Origin: Aquabacterium sp.
GTDB taxonomy: Bacteria; Pseudomonadota; Gammaproteobacteria; Burkholderiales; Burkholderiaceae_C
Assembly: GCA_023150345.1 (NCBI GenBank)
Contig: JAKLLB010000045.1
Span: 1 to 34,119 of the forward strand
Direction: 5' to 3'
DNA: 34,119 bases
Both the position numbers and the translations under genes were made by a program. Shown here piece by piece: positions 25,502 through 33,903 of the stretch; within the stretch, counting starts at the first letter, position 1; every line of letters starts with the position of its first letter. The notes under the pieces are model-generated. The model saw nothing but the letters and a program-made list of their open reading frames with translations, was not told the DNA's origin and ran no database searches.

Positions 25502-25972
25502 ATGTTTCACATCGTCCTCGTCCAGCCGCAGATCCCACCCAATACCGGCAATGTGATCCGCCTGGCTGCCAACACGGGCAGTACCCTGCACCTGGTAGAG
25601 CCGCTGGGCTTCTCGATGGAGGACAAGCTGCTGCGCCGCGCGGGCCTCGACTACCACGAGGCCGCGCGGGTGCACCGCCACTCGAACTGGCAGGCCCTGC
25701 GCGACGCGCGCGTGCAATCGGGCGGCCGCTGGTGGGCCCTGACACGACATGCCGACCAACCCCTGGGTGCCGTCGCATGGCAAGCTGGGGACTGGTTCGT
25801 GTTCGGATCCGAAGCCAGCGGCCTGCCTGCCGAAGTGCTCGCCGCGTTCGCCCCGGACGAGCGCGTGCGCCTGCCCATGCTGCCGGGCCAGCGCAGCCTC
25901 AACCTGAGCAACGCGGTCGCGGTGGTGGTGTTCGACGCCTGGCGCCAGTCTGGCTACGCCGGCGGCGTTTAG
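25502..25972 (+). CDS. trmL: tRNA (cytidine/uridine-34-2'-O)-methyltransferase TrmL
   Basis: Methylates the wobble-position ribose of leucine tRNAs using S-adenosylmethionine. 156 residues, the length of the minimal SPOUT enzymes. Features are the start MFHIVLVQPQIPPNTGNVIR, LVEPLGFSMEDKLLRRAGLDY, the cofactor knot segment VFGSEASGLP and RLPMLPGQRSLNLSNAVAVV with the conserved Ser and Asn. It is 18 bases downstream of comF and most likely co-transcribed with it, though a weak CACAAT box ends nine bases before the ATG. It ends 19 bases from the convergent gpsA gene. Confidence 0.95.
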   Translation: MFHIVLVQPQIPPNTGNVIRLAANTGSTLHLVEPLGFSMEDKLLRRAGLDYHEAARVHRHSNWQALRDARVQSGGRWWALTRHADQPLGAVAWQAGDWFVFGSEASGLPAEVLAAFAPDERVRLPMLPGQRSLNLSNAVAVVVFDAWRQSGYAGGV

Positions 25973-25991
25973 TCATCACGTGGGTTGCCGC

Positions 25992-26972
25992 TCATGCCTC
26001 GGGACGTGACTCACGCGCCATGAGCTGGCGCAGCGCCTTGGCCGGCGTGAGCTCGCCGGCCAGCACGGCCACCACGGCATCGGTGATCGGCATGTCGACG
26101 CCCAGCGCACGGGCGCGCCGCTGCAGCGTGGGCGCGGTATGGACGCCCTCGGCCACATGGCCCAGTTCGGCCAGCGCGTCGTTCAGCCTGCGCCCTTCGG
26201 CCAGCATCAGACCGACACGCCGATTGCGTGACAGGTCACCGGTGGCCGTGAGCACGAGGTCGCCCAACCCCGACAGGCCCATGAAGGTCTCGGCACGCGC
26301 GCCCAGCGCGAGGCCCAGGCGCGTCATCTCGGCCAGACCGCGCGTGACCAGTGCCGCGCGGGCGTTCTGCCCCAGGCTGAGGCCATCGGCGATGCCGGTC
26401 GCGATGGCCATCACGTTCTTGACGGCGCCGCCGACTTCGACACCCACCGGATCGGTGGAGGTGTAGACGCGCAAGGCATCGCCGTGGAAGGCTTCCACCG
26501 CACATGCGCACAAGGCGGCATCGGTGCTGGCCGCCACCAGGGCCGTCGGCTGGCCACGCGCCACCTCGACGGCAAAGCTGGGGCCGGAAAGAACGCCGAC
26601 GCGGGCCTGTGGCGCGATCTCACGCGCGATCTCGTGTCCGAGGGCGCCCGTTTCCTTTTCGAAGCCTTTGCACAGCCAGATGGCCTGCGAGCCGGCATGC
26701 AGAGTCGACAGCTCGCCGCGCAGGCCCGACATGGGCGTGCCGATGACGACCAGCCCGTCTCGGGCATGGTCCAACACGGCGGCGTGGTCGGCTGTGATCT
26801 GCAAGCCCGCGGGCAACGCCACCTCGGGGAGGTAGCGTTCGTTGCAGCGCAGTTCGCGCATGCGCTGCGCCTGCGCGGGATCGCGGGCCCACAAGACGAC
26901 GTCGTGGCGGGCGGCTGCTGCCGACGCCATCGCGGTGCCCCAGGCGCCCGCGCCCAGTACAGCGATGCGCAT
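25992..26972 (-). CDS. gpsA: NAD(P)-dependent glycerol-3-phosphate dehydrogenase
   Basis: Reduces dihydroxyacetone phosphate to sn-glycerol 3-phosphate for phospholipid synthesis. 326 residues, normal length. The N-terminal dinucleotide site is [12 protein letters not shown]. The catalytic Lys is in [19 protein letters not shown], and a further conserved run is [20 protein letters not shown]. The C-terminus closes with an Ala-rich helical domain of normal form. It starts 13 bases after the secB stop, so secB and gpsA likely share a transcript, the common arrangement in proteobacteria. Confidence 0.97.
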   Translation of the reverse strand: MRIAVLGAGAWGTAMASAAAARHDVVLWARDPAQAQRMRELRCNERYLPEVALPAGLQITADHAAVLDHARDGLVVIGTPMSGLRGELSTLHAGSQAIWLCKGFEKETGALGHEIAREIAPQARVGVLSGPSFAVEVARGQPTALVAASTDAALCACAVEAFHGDALRVYTSTDPVGVEVGGAVKNVMAIATGIADGLSLGQNARAALVTRGLAEMTRLGLALGARAETFMGLSGLGDLVLTATGDLSRNRRVGLMLAEGRRLNDALAELGHVAEGVHTAPTLQRRARALGVDMPITDAVVAVLAGELTPAKALRQLMARESRPEA

Positions 26973-26985
26973 GGGCGCCGGCGGC

Positions 26986-27465
26986 TCAGTTCGCGCTGGA
27001 GAGCACGCCGCTGCCGTTGCCGTTCTGCGGCTGCAGCTGATTCGCCTGCTGGGCCTCGAACATGGCCTGGAAGTTCACTTCCGACAGCAGGATGGGCGGG
27101 AAGCCGGCCCGCGTGCAGACGTCGGAGACGATGGCGCGCAGGTATGGGTAGATCATCTGCGGGCAGACGATGCCCAGGATGCCCTGGAGCTGCTCATCCG
27201 GCACGTTGCGGATTTCGAAGATGCCCGCTTGCTTGGCCTCGATCAGGAACAGCGTGCGGTCCTTCACCTTGGTGGTGACGGTACCGGTGACGCAGACCTC
27301 GAACACACCCTCGGCTATGCCCTCGGCTGCCATCGACAGGTTGATGTCGACCTGCGGCTGCTGCTGCTCGAGCAGGATCTGCGGCGAGTTCGGCTGCTCC
27401 AAGGAGAGATCCTTCAGGTACATGCGCTGGATCTGGAACACGGGGGTTGCGTCTTGGTCGGCCAT
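26986..27465 (-). CDS. secB: Protein-export chaperone SecB
   Basis: Tetrameric cytoplasmic chaperone that keeps preproteins unfolded and hands them to SecA. 159 residues. Typical SecB segments are [40 protein letters not shown], and the [19 protein letters not shown] end. The C-terminal tail is rich in Gln, Asn and Gly and lacks a clear SecA-binding zinc-type tail. The ATG at 27465 gives [10 protein letters not shown]; a longer frame upstream adds unlike sequence. A GATAAT -10 candidate on the minus strand lies at 27561 to 27556. grxC is 195 bases upstream in the same direction. Confidence 0.96.
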   Translation of the reverse strand: MADQDATPVFQIQRMYLKDLSLEQPNSPQILLEQQQPQVDINLSMAAEGIAEGVFEVCVTGTVTTKVKDRTLFLIEAKQAGIFEIRNVPDEQLQGILGIVCPQMIYPYLRAIVSDVCTRAGFPPILLSEVNFQAMFEAQQANQLQPQNGNGSGVLSSAN

Positions 27466-27592
27466 GGCGAAGCGATCTCGTTGGGGAGGTGAACGGGGCG
27501 AAAGAAAGTGCAGGCCTGCGCAGCCAACGGATCGGCTGGACGGCCTGCGCGGCGCATTATCGCCGCTCACGACGACGCCGAGCGGCCCCCGG

Positions 27593-27620
27593 GAGCGGGG
27601 GACAGCCCCGCTCTTGCGGG
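27593..27620. terminator. GC-rich stem-loops between grxC and secB
   Basis: GAGCGGGG (27593-27600) pairs perfectly with CCCCGCTC (27606-27613) around a five-base loop. An alternative stem CCCGC (27607-27611) with GCGGG (27616-27620) shares bases with it. The structure follows the grxC stop (27660) on the minus strand and lies just before the secB -10 candidate. There is no T-tract, so terminator function is possible but unproven. Confidence 0.4.
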
Positions 27621-27659
27621 TATCGCGCCGCCTGTGGGCGCAGTCGTGCCTGGCGCAGG

Positions 27660-27920
27660 TCAGCTGCGCTGCAGCAGCGGCGCCAGCGAGCCACTGCGGT
27701 CGAGCTCGATCAGGTCGTCACAGCCACCGACGTGCGTGTCGCCGATGAAAATCTGCGGCACCGTGCGCCGTCCGGTGAGTTCAATCATGCGATCGCGCTC
27801 GGCCGGATCGAGGTCGACCCGGATCTCGTCGATGGTGTCGACGCCACGTTGCTTCAACAGTGCCTTGGCCCGCAGGCAGTACGGGCAGACCTGCGTGGTG
27901 TACATGCGAACAGCATTCAT
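27660..27920 (-). CDS. grxC: Glutaredoxin 3
   Basis: 86 residues. Glutathione-dependent disulfide reductase with the dithiol active site CPYC in [20 protein letters not shown], the cis-Pro loop [18 protein letters not shown] and the correct short length. Cytoplasmic. It lies between the membrane rhodanese gene (119 bases upstream) and secB, a neighbourhood common in proteobacteria, and may be transcribed with the rhodanese. ATG 27920 is the only plausible start. A second in-frame ATG five codons on (MYTTQ) is less likely. Confidence 0.96.
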   Translation of the reverse strand: MNAVRMYTTQVCPYCLRAKALLKQRGVDTIDEIRVDLDPAERDRMIELTGRRTVPQIFIGDTHVGGCDDLIELDRSGSLAPLLQRS

Positions 27921-28039
27921 GGTGCAACCGCGGGCTCATCGCAAAGTGATGGCGACATTGTCCGCCGAAGGCAATAGCCCTGCACCAGCCGCGCGCTCTT
28001 CGGGCTGCGGCGCGGCGGTTGCCGCCTCTCCGAACGTAC

Positions 28040-28450
28040 TCAGGCGCCCTTGTCGATCGGCAGGCCGGCCTCGCGCCAGGCAGCAAGACCGCCGGCCATC
28101 GGCACAGCGCGCTCATGGCCCGCCTTGCGCAGCGCGGCTGCGCCGCGCCCGGCGCGGGCGCCACTGGCACACATCACGACGATGGGCAGGCTCTTGTTCG
28201 CCGGAAGCTCCTTGGAGCCTGCGATGGCCGACAGCGGCACGTTGCGCGCGCCGGCGGCATGACCGTTGGCGTACTCGGCCGGCTCGCACACGTCGATCAA
28301 CACCGCCTTCTCGCGGTTGATCAGGCGCACGGCCTCGCTGCAACCGACAGCGCCACCGCCGCCGTTCTTCTGGAGCGCCTGCCACAGCAGCATGCCGCCA
28401 GAGCTCGCGGCCACGACGATGAGCATCCAGTTGTCGATGATGAATTTCAC
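28040..28450 (-). CDS. Membrane-anchored rhodanese-like protein
   Basis: 136 residues. An N-terminal hydrophobic segment ([20 protein letters not shown]) anchors one rhodanese domain. The active-site loop is [20 protein letters not shown], with the catalytic Cys followed by ASGAR, and [22 protein letters not shown] is the usual domain entry. Rhodanese domains carry sulfane sulfur; the physiological substrate is unknown. GTG at 28450 is chosen as start since it gives the family-like beginning (M/V)KFIIDNW; no ATG precedes it in a suitable place. It lies divergent from gpmA and upstream of grxC, with secB beyond. Confidence 0.88.
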   Translation of the reverse strand: MKFIIDNWMLIVVAASSGGMLLWQALQKNGGGGAVGCSEAVRLINREKAVLIDVCEPAEYANGHAAGARNVPLSAIAGSKELPANKSLPIVVMCASGARAGRGAAALRKAGHERAVPMAGGLAAWREAGLPIDKGA

Positions 28451-28510
28451 GGCGTCGTTCCGAGAGGTCGCTGGGGCACCGACAGCGCATGCCGGCAAAG
28501 CCGCAGATTA

Positions 28511-28516
28511 TAGAAT
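28511..28516 (+). promoter_or_regulatory. Putative -10 element for gpmA
   Basis: TAGAAT (28511-28516, within TATAGAAT) lies 29 bases before the gpmA ATG, giving a leader of about 22 bases. A good -35 is not seen. The same gap must hold the divergent rhodanese promoter. Confidence 0.45.
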
Positions 28517-28545
28517 CGCAGGCTTTGCGCCACCCGTCCGCCGCC

Positions 28546-29289
28546 ATGTACAAGCTCGTTCTGATCCGCCACGGTGAATCGACCTGGAATCTGGAGAACC
28601 GTTTCACCGGCTGGACCGATGTGGGGCTCACCCCCACCGGCGTGGCCCAGGCGCAGGAAGCCGGGCGCCTGCTCAAGGCTGCGGGCTTCGAGTTCGACGT
28701 GGCCTACACCTCGGTGCTCAAGCGAGCCATCTGGACCTTGTGGCATGCACTGGACGAGATGGACCGGACCTGGCTGCCGGTGGTCAACGACTGGCGACTC
28801 AACGAGCGTCACTATGGCGCGCTGCAAGGACTGAACAAGGCCGACATGGCCCGCCAGTATGGCGACGAGCAGGTCTTGATCTGGCGCCGCAGCTACGACA
28901 CTCCGCCCCCACCGCTGCAGGCCGATGATCCGCGCGGACAGCGCCATGACCTGCGCTATGCCCGGCTGCAGCCCGAGCAGGTGCCGCTCACCGAATGCCT
29001 GAAGGACACGGTCGCCCGCGTGCTGCCATGCTGGAACGAGCTCTTGGCACCGTCCATCCGGTCCGGCCAGCGGGTGCTCATCGCCGCGCACGGCAACTCG
29101 ATCCGGGCGCTGGTGAAGTATCTCGACGGCATCAGCGACGCCGACATCGTCGGGCTGAATATCCCCAACGGCATTCCACTGGTCTACGAACTCGACGCCG
29201 ATCTGCGACCGTTGCGCCGCGAGTATCTCGGCGACCCGCAAGCGGCAGCTCGCGCCGCAGCGGCGATCGCCAGCCAGGGCAGGGGCTGA
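28546..29289 (+). CDS. gpmA: 2,3-bisphosphoglycerate-dependent phosphoglycerate mutase
   Basis: Interconverts 3- and 2-phosphoglycerate in glycolysis. 247 residues, the normal length. The phosphohistidine motif [18 protein letters not shown], the region [13 protein letters not shown], and the second His in [14 protein letters not shown] are all intact, together with the dPGM-specific loop [14 protein letters not shown]. The ATG at 28546 gives [11 protein letters not shown]; an upstream in-frame ATG would add 19 residues with no family match. It is divergent from the rhodanese gene and ends 82 bases from the convergent HD-GYP gene. Confidence 0.97.
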   Translation: MYKLVLIRHGESTWNLENRFTGWTDVGLTPTGVAQAQEAGRLLKAAGFEFDVAYTSVLKRAIWTLWHALDEMDRTWLPVVNDWRLNERHYGALQGLNKADMARQYGDEQVLIWRRSYDTPPPPLQADDPRGQRHDLRYARLQPEQVPLTECLKDTVARVLPCWNELLAPSIRSGQRVLIAAHGNSIRALVKYLDGISDADIVGLNIPNGIPLVYELDADLRPLRREYLGDPQAAARAAAAIASQGRG

Positions 29290-29319
29290 ACGTCTCTGCC
29301 CGGCTCGGGCCGCGATCAA

Positions 29320-29358
29320 TCCGACGATGCCCCCTGCGCTCGGTCTCGAGCGGTCGGA
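29320..29358. terminator. Nested stem-loop between convergent gpmA and HD-GYP genes
   Basis: CGCTCG (29337-29342) pairs with CGAGCG (29347-29352) around the loop GTCT. An outer pair, TCCGAC (29320-29325) and GTCGGA (29353-29358), encloses it with a bulge on one side. It sits in the 82-base gap where both genes should stop being transcribed, but lacks a T-tract. Confidence 0.4.
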
Positions 29359-29371
29359 CTCACTCGCAAGC

Positions 29372-30517
29372 TCAGTGCGCCAGGCCGTACAAGCGCTCCG
29401 GCGGCACGCGCTGCGTGACGGGCCCGTCGGGCGCCGATGAGCGGATGGCATAGGCTGGCTGCGAGGTATCGCGTCGGGCGGTGTGGACCACCGGCATGCC
29501 GGCCTTGTCGGTCACTGCAGCAGCCAACGCAGCCTGCGCAGTGGCGCCGCGCCGAATCACCACGGCCAGTTCGCCCGACGCCAGCTTCACCACGTTGCCT
29601 GGCGGGTAGATGCCGTATTCCTTGATGATGGCCGCGGCCGAGGGGTGACCCTGCGCCTCGGCGTACATCTGCCGGGCCGCATCCTGCACGCTGAGCGCCG
29701 CTCGCTCCACCCGCGGGCTGATCTTGGCCATGAAGACATCGGCCATGCGCAACGCCATCGCGGTCTCGTCGACCTCCTGCAGGCCCATCGGGTACCCGCT
29801 GCCGCCGGCCCGCTCGTGATGCTGCTCGACCGCACGCAGCCAGACCTCGTCGTCGACGCCACCCGCGCGCAGCGCCTGCGCCGCTTCCTGCGGATGAGCC
29901 CGGATCTGGTCGCGCTGGCGCTCCGTCAGATGCCCAACCGCAGCAAACCGCCCCTGGACATCGGTGATCGCGACATTCATGGTCAGCGCCGCCTTGACCA
30001 GCGTGCGGGTGCGCGACGCGTCCCAGCCCAGGCGCGGGCCCATCAACATGCATACCAGCGCGGTGTGCAGTGCGTGGGTGAGGCCGTACAGATGCAGGCG
30101 CCGCACATCCTGGCGCACCGACAGGAAGATGGCGATGTCCACGTCGCGCTGAACCAGGTCGAAGAACATCGTGGCGAACTCGTCGCAACGCTCGGCGAAG
30201 CCCGGCGTGCCATCCAGGCTCTTGTGCAGTCGATCGAGGTGCCAGGTGGCCTGCTCCCACAGGTCGAAGAGCGTCTGTTGCCGCGATGACGGTTGCGCCG
30301 CGCCAGCCTTGCCTTCGCGTGCCAGCCGCAACTCCTCCTGGTCGACGTACAAGCCGCGGGCCAGCAGCGCACCCAGCTGGTGGTCGTTGTAGAGCACCTG
30401 GCCGCGCGCGAGCAGGAGCTTGCCGTGCTCGTCGCGGACGCTGAACGGCAGCGCTGCCCCAACTTTCAGCTGGTTGGCCACCAGCCGCAGCAACTGTGTC
30501 GCCACGCCAACCTCCAT
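29372..30517 (-). CDS. Degenerate HD-GYP domain protein (likely non-catalytic)
   Basis: 381 residues. HD-GYP proteins normally cleave cyclic di-GMP. The GYP loop is kept: HHERAGGSGYPMGLQEVDE from residue 233, and a helix with HALHTALVCMLMG resembles the usual N-terminal motif. The namesake HD pair is lost: where relatives read LLHDIGK this protein reads LTMNVAI, with Met180 and Asn181 replacing His and Asp. Phosphodiesterase activity is thus doubtful and a binding or regulatory role is more likely. A 100-residue N-terminal domain (LPFSVRDEHGKLLLARGQVL) and a C-terminal tail flank it. ATG 30517 is preferred to an upstream ATG 75 bases earlier. It lies 122 bases after the PRPP-synthetase-like gene. 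Confidence 0.86.
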   Translation of the reverse strand: MEVGVATQLLRLVANQLKVGAALPFSVRDEHGKLLLARGQVLYNDHQLGALLARGLYVDQEELRLAREGKAGAAQPSSRQQTLFDLWEQATWHLDRLHKSLDGTPGFAERCDEFATMFFDLVQRDVDIAIFLSVRQDVRRLHLYGLTHALHTALVCMLMGPRLGWDASRTRTLVKAALTMNVAITDVQGRFAAVGHLTERQRDQIRAHPQEAAQALRAGGVDDEVWLRAVEQHHERAGGSGYPMGLQEVDETAMALRMADVFMAKISPRVERAALSVQDAARQMYAEAQGHPSAAAIIKEYGIYPPGNVVKLASGELAVVIRRGATAQAALAAAVTDKAGMPVVHTARRDTSQPAYAIRSSAPDGPVTQRVPPERLYGLAH

Positions 30518-30639
30518 GAACGAAAGTGTGCGGATGGTCGAAATGTAGGCCAGATCAGCCCATCCGCGGACATCCGTCGCAGCCAATGCCACTCGATCGA
30601 CGCGGATGAGGCAGTTCGGACCGCTTTCGGGTCCATGGC

Positions 30640-31560
30640 TCAGAGAGCGGCAGCCAGCAGCGGCGCCACCGACACCACGGCGGTGTCGTGAGGTACCGCG
30701 TCGGTGCTCCAGATCTCGCCGATGCCGGCCGCACGCAGTTGCGACTGCGCATCACCCACGAAGAGCGCGTGGGTAACCGCCACGTCCACCGAGTGCGCGC
30801 CGGCGCCGAGGCAGGCTTGCGCCGCCTCCACGAGTGTGCGACCGGTGGAGGCGACATCATCCATCAGCACCACCTGGCGGCCTGCCCAGTCGAGGTCCGG
30901 CAGCACGATGCGCACGTCACGGTCTCCCAGGCGCTGCTTGCGGCACACGGCATGGTCCAGCCCGGTGGCCAGCGCGGCGCGTGCCACCCATTGCTGCGAC
31001 TCCTCATCCGGCCCGAGCAGCAGCGCGTCGGTGCGACGTGCCGCGACCCACTCCCCGAGGACCTCGGCCGCGCTCAACGCCGTGCAGCGCACGCCAGGGA
31101 TCACGGTGTCGAGCGACGCGATGCGATGCAGGTGCGGATCGATGGTGACCACACCATCGACCAGGTGCGCGAGCAGTGCGCCGATGTGTCGCTGGCTCAC
31201 GGCCTCGCCGGGCCGAAATGCGATGTCCTGGCGCATGTAGGCCAGGTAGGGGCACACCAGCGTGATGTGGCGCGCCCCGAGCTCGCGCGCCGCCGGTGCC
31301 GCGAGCATCAACTCGACCAGCTTTTCGTTGGGTTGGTGCAGGCCGCGCAGCAGGACCACGCGATGCGGCAGTCGCTCGGGCAGGCGCAGCTTCAGCTCGC
31401 CATCCGGAAAACGATGGCGCTCGATCGGGCGCGGCTCGATTCCCATGTGCACGCCCAGGGAACTGGCCAGGTGCCACTCGTCATCGAAGGCCAGGAGTGC
31501 GGAATCACTCAAGCGGAAGTTCTCCGGCTGTGGTGTCGCGGCGATCGCGTGCGCCACCAC
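30640..31560 (-). CDS. Divergent ribose-phosphate pyrophosphokinase (PRPP synthetase) family protein
   Basis: 306 residues. The family makes PRPP from ribose 5-phosphate and ATP. Motifs seen are HRFPDGELKLRL, CPYLAYMRQDIAFRPGEAVS (substrate and ATP region), DPHLHRI, and the PRPP loop VVLMDDVASTGRTLVEAAQ. The loop reads STGRT where housekeeping enzymes have DTGGT/DTAGT, and the flexible catalytic loop reads KQRLGDRDVRIVLP, so it is a paralogue rather than the main PrsA. The start is a GTG (31560, or the next GTG); no ATG is available in frame. The phosphorylase gene ends 16 bases upstream, so the pair is surely co-transcribed. A link to ribose-phosphate made by the phosphorylase is inferred. 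Confidence 0.87.
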   Translation of the reverse strand: MVAHAIAATPQPENFRLSDSALLAFDDEWHLASSLGVHMGIEPRPIERHRFPDGELKLRLPERLPHRVVLLRGLHQPNEKLVELMLAAPAARELGARHITLVCPYLAYMRQDIAFRPGEAVSQRHIGALLAHLVDGVVTIDPHLHRIASLDTVIPGVRCTALSAAEVLGEWVAARRTDALLLGPDEESQQWVARAALATGLDHAVCRKQRLGDRDVRIVLPDLDWAGRQVVLMDDVASTGRTLVEAAQACLGAGAHSVDVAVTHALFVGDAQSQLRAAGIGEIWSTDAVPHDTAVVSVAPLLAAAL

Positions 31561-31576
31561 TCATGCAGGCACCGTC

Positions 31577-33127
31577 TCACGCCAGCGCCTCGGGTGCGTC
31601 GACCACGGGCTGCGGGGCGCCGTCGATGACATAACCACTGTCGGCATCGGCCAGGGCCCTGGCGAACCCGAGGTCGGCCGGGTACTGCGCGTGGATGCGA
31701 TACAACGGCGCACCGGATTCGACCGCCTCACCGGACTTCACGAGCAGATCGACCCCCGCACCGGGCACCTGGGGGGCTCCGGCCAGGCGGGCGATGCGAG
31801 CCAACCGCAGGTTGTCGATCGAGCGCACCACGCCCGCCCGCGCCGCCGGCACCCCATGCACGAGAGCACCGGCCGCTATCGGCTGGCTGCGCGGGCCCTG
31901 AGCCGCGATGATGGCCTCCATCTGTGCCAGAGCCCGCCCCGACTCGAGGATGTCGCGGGCAATGCGCCAGCCGTCGCCACCCCGCACATCGGGGTCGAAT
32001 TCGATCATCCGCCCGGCCAGCATCAAGGCCTTCTGCCTCAGATCGGCCGGCGCTGCCGGATCGTTGCGCAACACCAGCATCACATCACGCGCCTCGAGCA
32101 CCGGGCCTATGCCTCGCCCGATGGGTTGGTGGCCGTCGGTGATGACCACGTCGAGCTGCAGGTTCAGCCGGCGCGCCACGTACTCGAACAGCTTCTTGAG
32201 CCGCTGCGCCTCGGGCATGCTGCGCACCTTTGCGCTGGGCCCCATCGGGATGTCGAGCACGAGGTGCGTGGAGCCTGCGGCGATCTTCTTCGACAGGATC
32301 GAGGCCACCATCTGGCCCGGCGAGTCGAGTGCCAGAGGCCGTTCGACGGCGATGAGGATGTCGTCTGCGGGAGACAACTCGGCGGTGCCGCCCCAGGCCA
32401 AGCAGGCTCCGGTCTCCCGCACAATCTGGGCCAGCCGCTCGAACGGCAACTCGACCTGGGCCAGCACCTCCATCGTGTCGGCCGTGCCGGCCGGCGAGGT
32501 GATGGCACGTGACGAAGTCTTGGGGCACAGCATGCCGTGCGCGCTGACGATGGGCACCACCAGCATCGAGGTGCGATTGCCGGGTATGCCGCCGATGCAG
32601 TGCTTGTCGACCACCGGTCCGCCGCGCACCTGGGCACCCCAGTCCAGGCGCCTGCCGGCGGCGATCATCGCCTCGGTCAAGTGCAGCACCTCGTCGCGAT
32701 CGAGGTCGGTCTGGTGCGTGGCCACCACGAAGGCCGCGAGTTCGATCTTGGTGTAGCGCGCCGCTGCGACGTCGCGGATGATGGCGTGCCAGTCCTCGCG
32801 CGCCAGTCGCTCGCCCGCTATCTTGCGGTGCAGTGCCACCAGCGACGGCGCGGGCTCGGCATGCGCGATCGCTGCCGCATGCCCCTCGGCCACCTGCAGT
32901 CGCGCGAACGCGTCTTCCGACAGACCGAGTTCGCAGGCGCCCACGATGTGGTCGTCGTCGACCACATTGAGCACGGCATTGATGGCCATGCCGTTGGCCC
33001 GCACCGTCACCTTGGCCAGGGCCTGGAAACCGGCGGCGCGCACGACCGGGCACTCGCGGTGCAGGTAGGCCACGTTCTCGCGCCAGGTGTCGATCCCCAC
33101 GCGGCGGATGCTCAGCTGTGCGTCCAT
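31577..33127 (-). CDS. Thymidine/AMP phosphorylase family protein
   Basis: 516 residues, longer than E. coli DeoA (about 440) and close to archaeal AMP phosphorylase (about 500). An N-terminal extension of about 85 residues precedes the phosphorylase fold. Conserved segments are [40 protein letters not shown] (phosphate and pentose site), [17 protein letters not shown], and [20 protein letters not shown]. Archaeal enzymes of this build phosphorolyse nucleoside monophosphates to ribose 1,5-bisphosphate; bacterial substrates are not established to my knowledge. The ATG at 33127 overlaps the plsC stop by one base (TGATG), and the PRPP-synthetase-like gene follows after 16 bases. This placement supports a nucleotide-ribose salvage role. 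Confidence 0.9.
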   Translation of the reverse strand: MDAQLSIRRVGIDTWRENVAYLHRECPVVRAAGFQALAKVTVRANGMAINAVLNVVDDDHIVGACELGLSEDAFARLQVAEGHAAAIAHAEPAPSLVALHRKIAGERLAREDWHAIIRDVAAARYTKIELAAFVVATHQTDLDRDEVLHLTEAMIAAGRRLDWGAQVRGGPVVDKHCIGGIPGNRTSMLVVPIVSAHGMLCPKTSSRAITSPAGTADTMEVLAQVELPFERLAQIVRETGACLAWGGTAELSPADDILIAVERPLALDSPGQMVASILSKKIAAGSTHLVLDIPMGPSAKVRSMPEAQRLKKLFEYVARRLNLQLDVVITDGHQPIGRGIGPVLEARDVMLVLRNDPAAPADLRQKALMLAGRMIEFDPDVRGGDGWRIARDILESGRALAQMEAIIAAQGPRSQPIAAGALVHGVPAARAGVVRSIDNLRLARIARLAGAPQVPGAGVDLLVKSGEAVESGAPLYRIHAQYPADLGFARALADADSGYVIDGAPQPVVDAPEALA

Positions 33128-33903
33128 CAGGGCAAATGTAGTGGCGAACGGACCGGCGGACGCAGCACTGCGTCGATCAGGTCGCGCATGTGATGCGCAA
33201 GTGCACGCCGATCGGCATGTGCCGTACCGTGCGGCGGCAGCACCACCAGGTGCACGGTTAGATCGCTTGCGCACGCCACCGCCCACAGGCTGGCCAGCAA
33301 GGTGGTGTCGCCCACCCACAGGGCCGCGGGACTGGGCGACTGCCCGGGCTGCGAGTAGCGCAGCGCCACACCTTGCACGGGCACCGCCGTCGCGATGGCC
33401 GCCTGCAGCAGATTGCCGTGAAACGGCAGCAGGGCCAGTCCATCGCCAGTGGTGCCTTCAGGAAACACACCGACCATGTCGCCCGCGCGCAGCGCCTGGG
33501 CAATCTGGTGCACCACCCGAAGGGCATCGCGCTTGCGTTCCCGCTCGATGAACAACGTGCCCACCGACGCGCTCAGCCAGCCCACCAGCGGCCAATGGCG
33601 CACATCGGCCTTGGCGACGAAGCGGGCCCGTGGGCAGACCGCGTGCACCGCCATGATGTCGAGCCAGGACACATGGTTGGCCAGGAGCATGGTTGCCCCG
33701 GCTCGGAACTGACCGTCCACCTGCAGCTGCAGGCCCAGCAGGCGCAGGACCTTGGCCGACCACCAGGCGATGCGGGCCTGCCGTCCGGCCTCGTCCAGCG
33801 TCGGCCAGCGCAGCCACACAATGGCTGCGCCGTGAAGCACGTGAGCGACCGTGCGCACCAGCCGCCACAGCGCCCGCGGCGCCACCCGGACGCCGCTGGT
33901 CAT
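33127..33903 (-). CDS. 1-acyl-sn-glycerol-3-phosphate acyltransferase (PlsC family)
   Basis: 258 residues. Transfers an acyl chain to lysophosphatidate at the inner membrane. The acyltransferase motifs are [14 protein letters not shown] (NHxxxxD), [12 protein letters not shown], and [20 protein letters not shown] (FPEGT). A hydrophobic N-terminal segment ([18 protein letters not shown]) may attach it to the membrane. The ATG at 33903 overlaps the pyrC stop in an ATGA arrangement, which settles the start over the longer open frame, and its own stop overlaps the phosphorylase start. This order of pyrC then plsC is seen in other betaproteobacteria. Acyl preference unknown. Confidence 0.92.
   Translation of the reverse strand: MTSGVRVAPRALWRLVRTVAHVLHGAAIVWLRWPTLDEAGRQARIAWWSAKVLRLLGLQLQVDGQFRAGATMLLANHVSWLDIMAVHAVCPRARFVAKADVRHWPLVGWLSASVGTLFIERERKRDALRVVHQIAQALRAGDMVGVFPEGTTGDGLALLPFHGNLLQAAIATAVPVQGVALRYSQPGQSPSPAALWVGDTTLLASLWAVACASDLTVHLVVLPPHGTAHADRRALAHHMRDLIDAVLRPPVRSPLHLP

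Noticed and set aside
27466-27659. Small RNA between secB and grxC
   Set aside because: GC-rich stems exist, but no promoter plus terminator pair on one strand supports an independent RNA.
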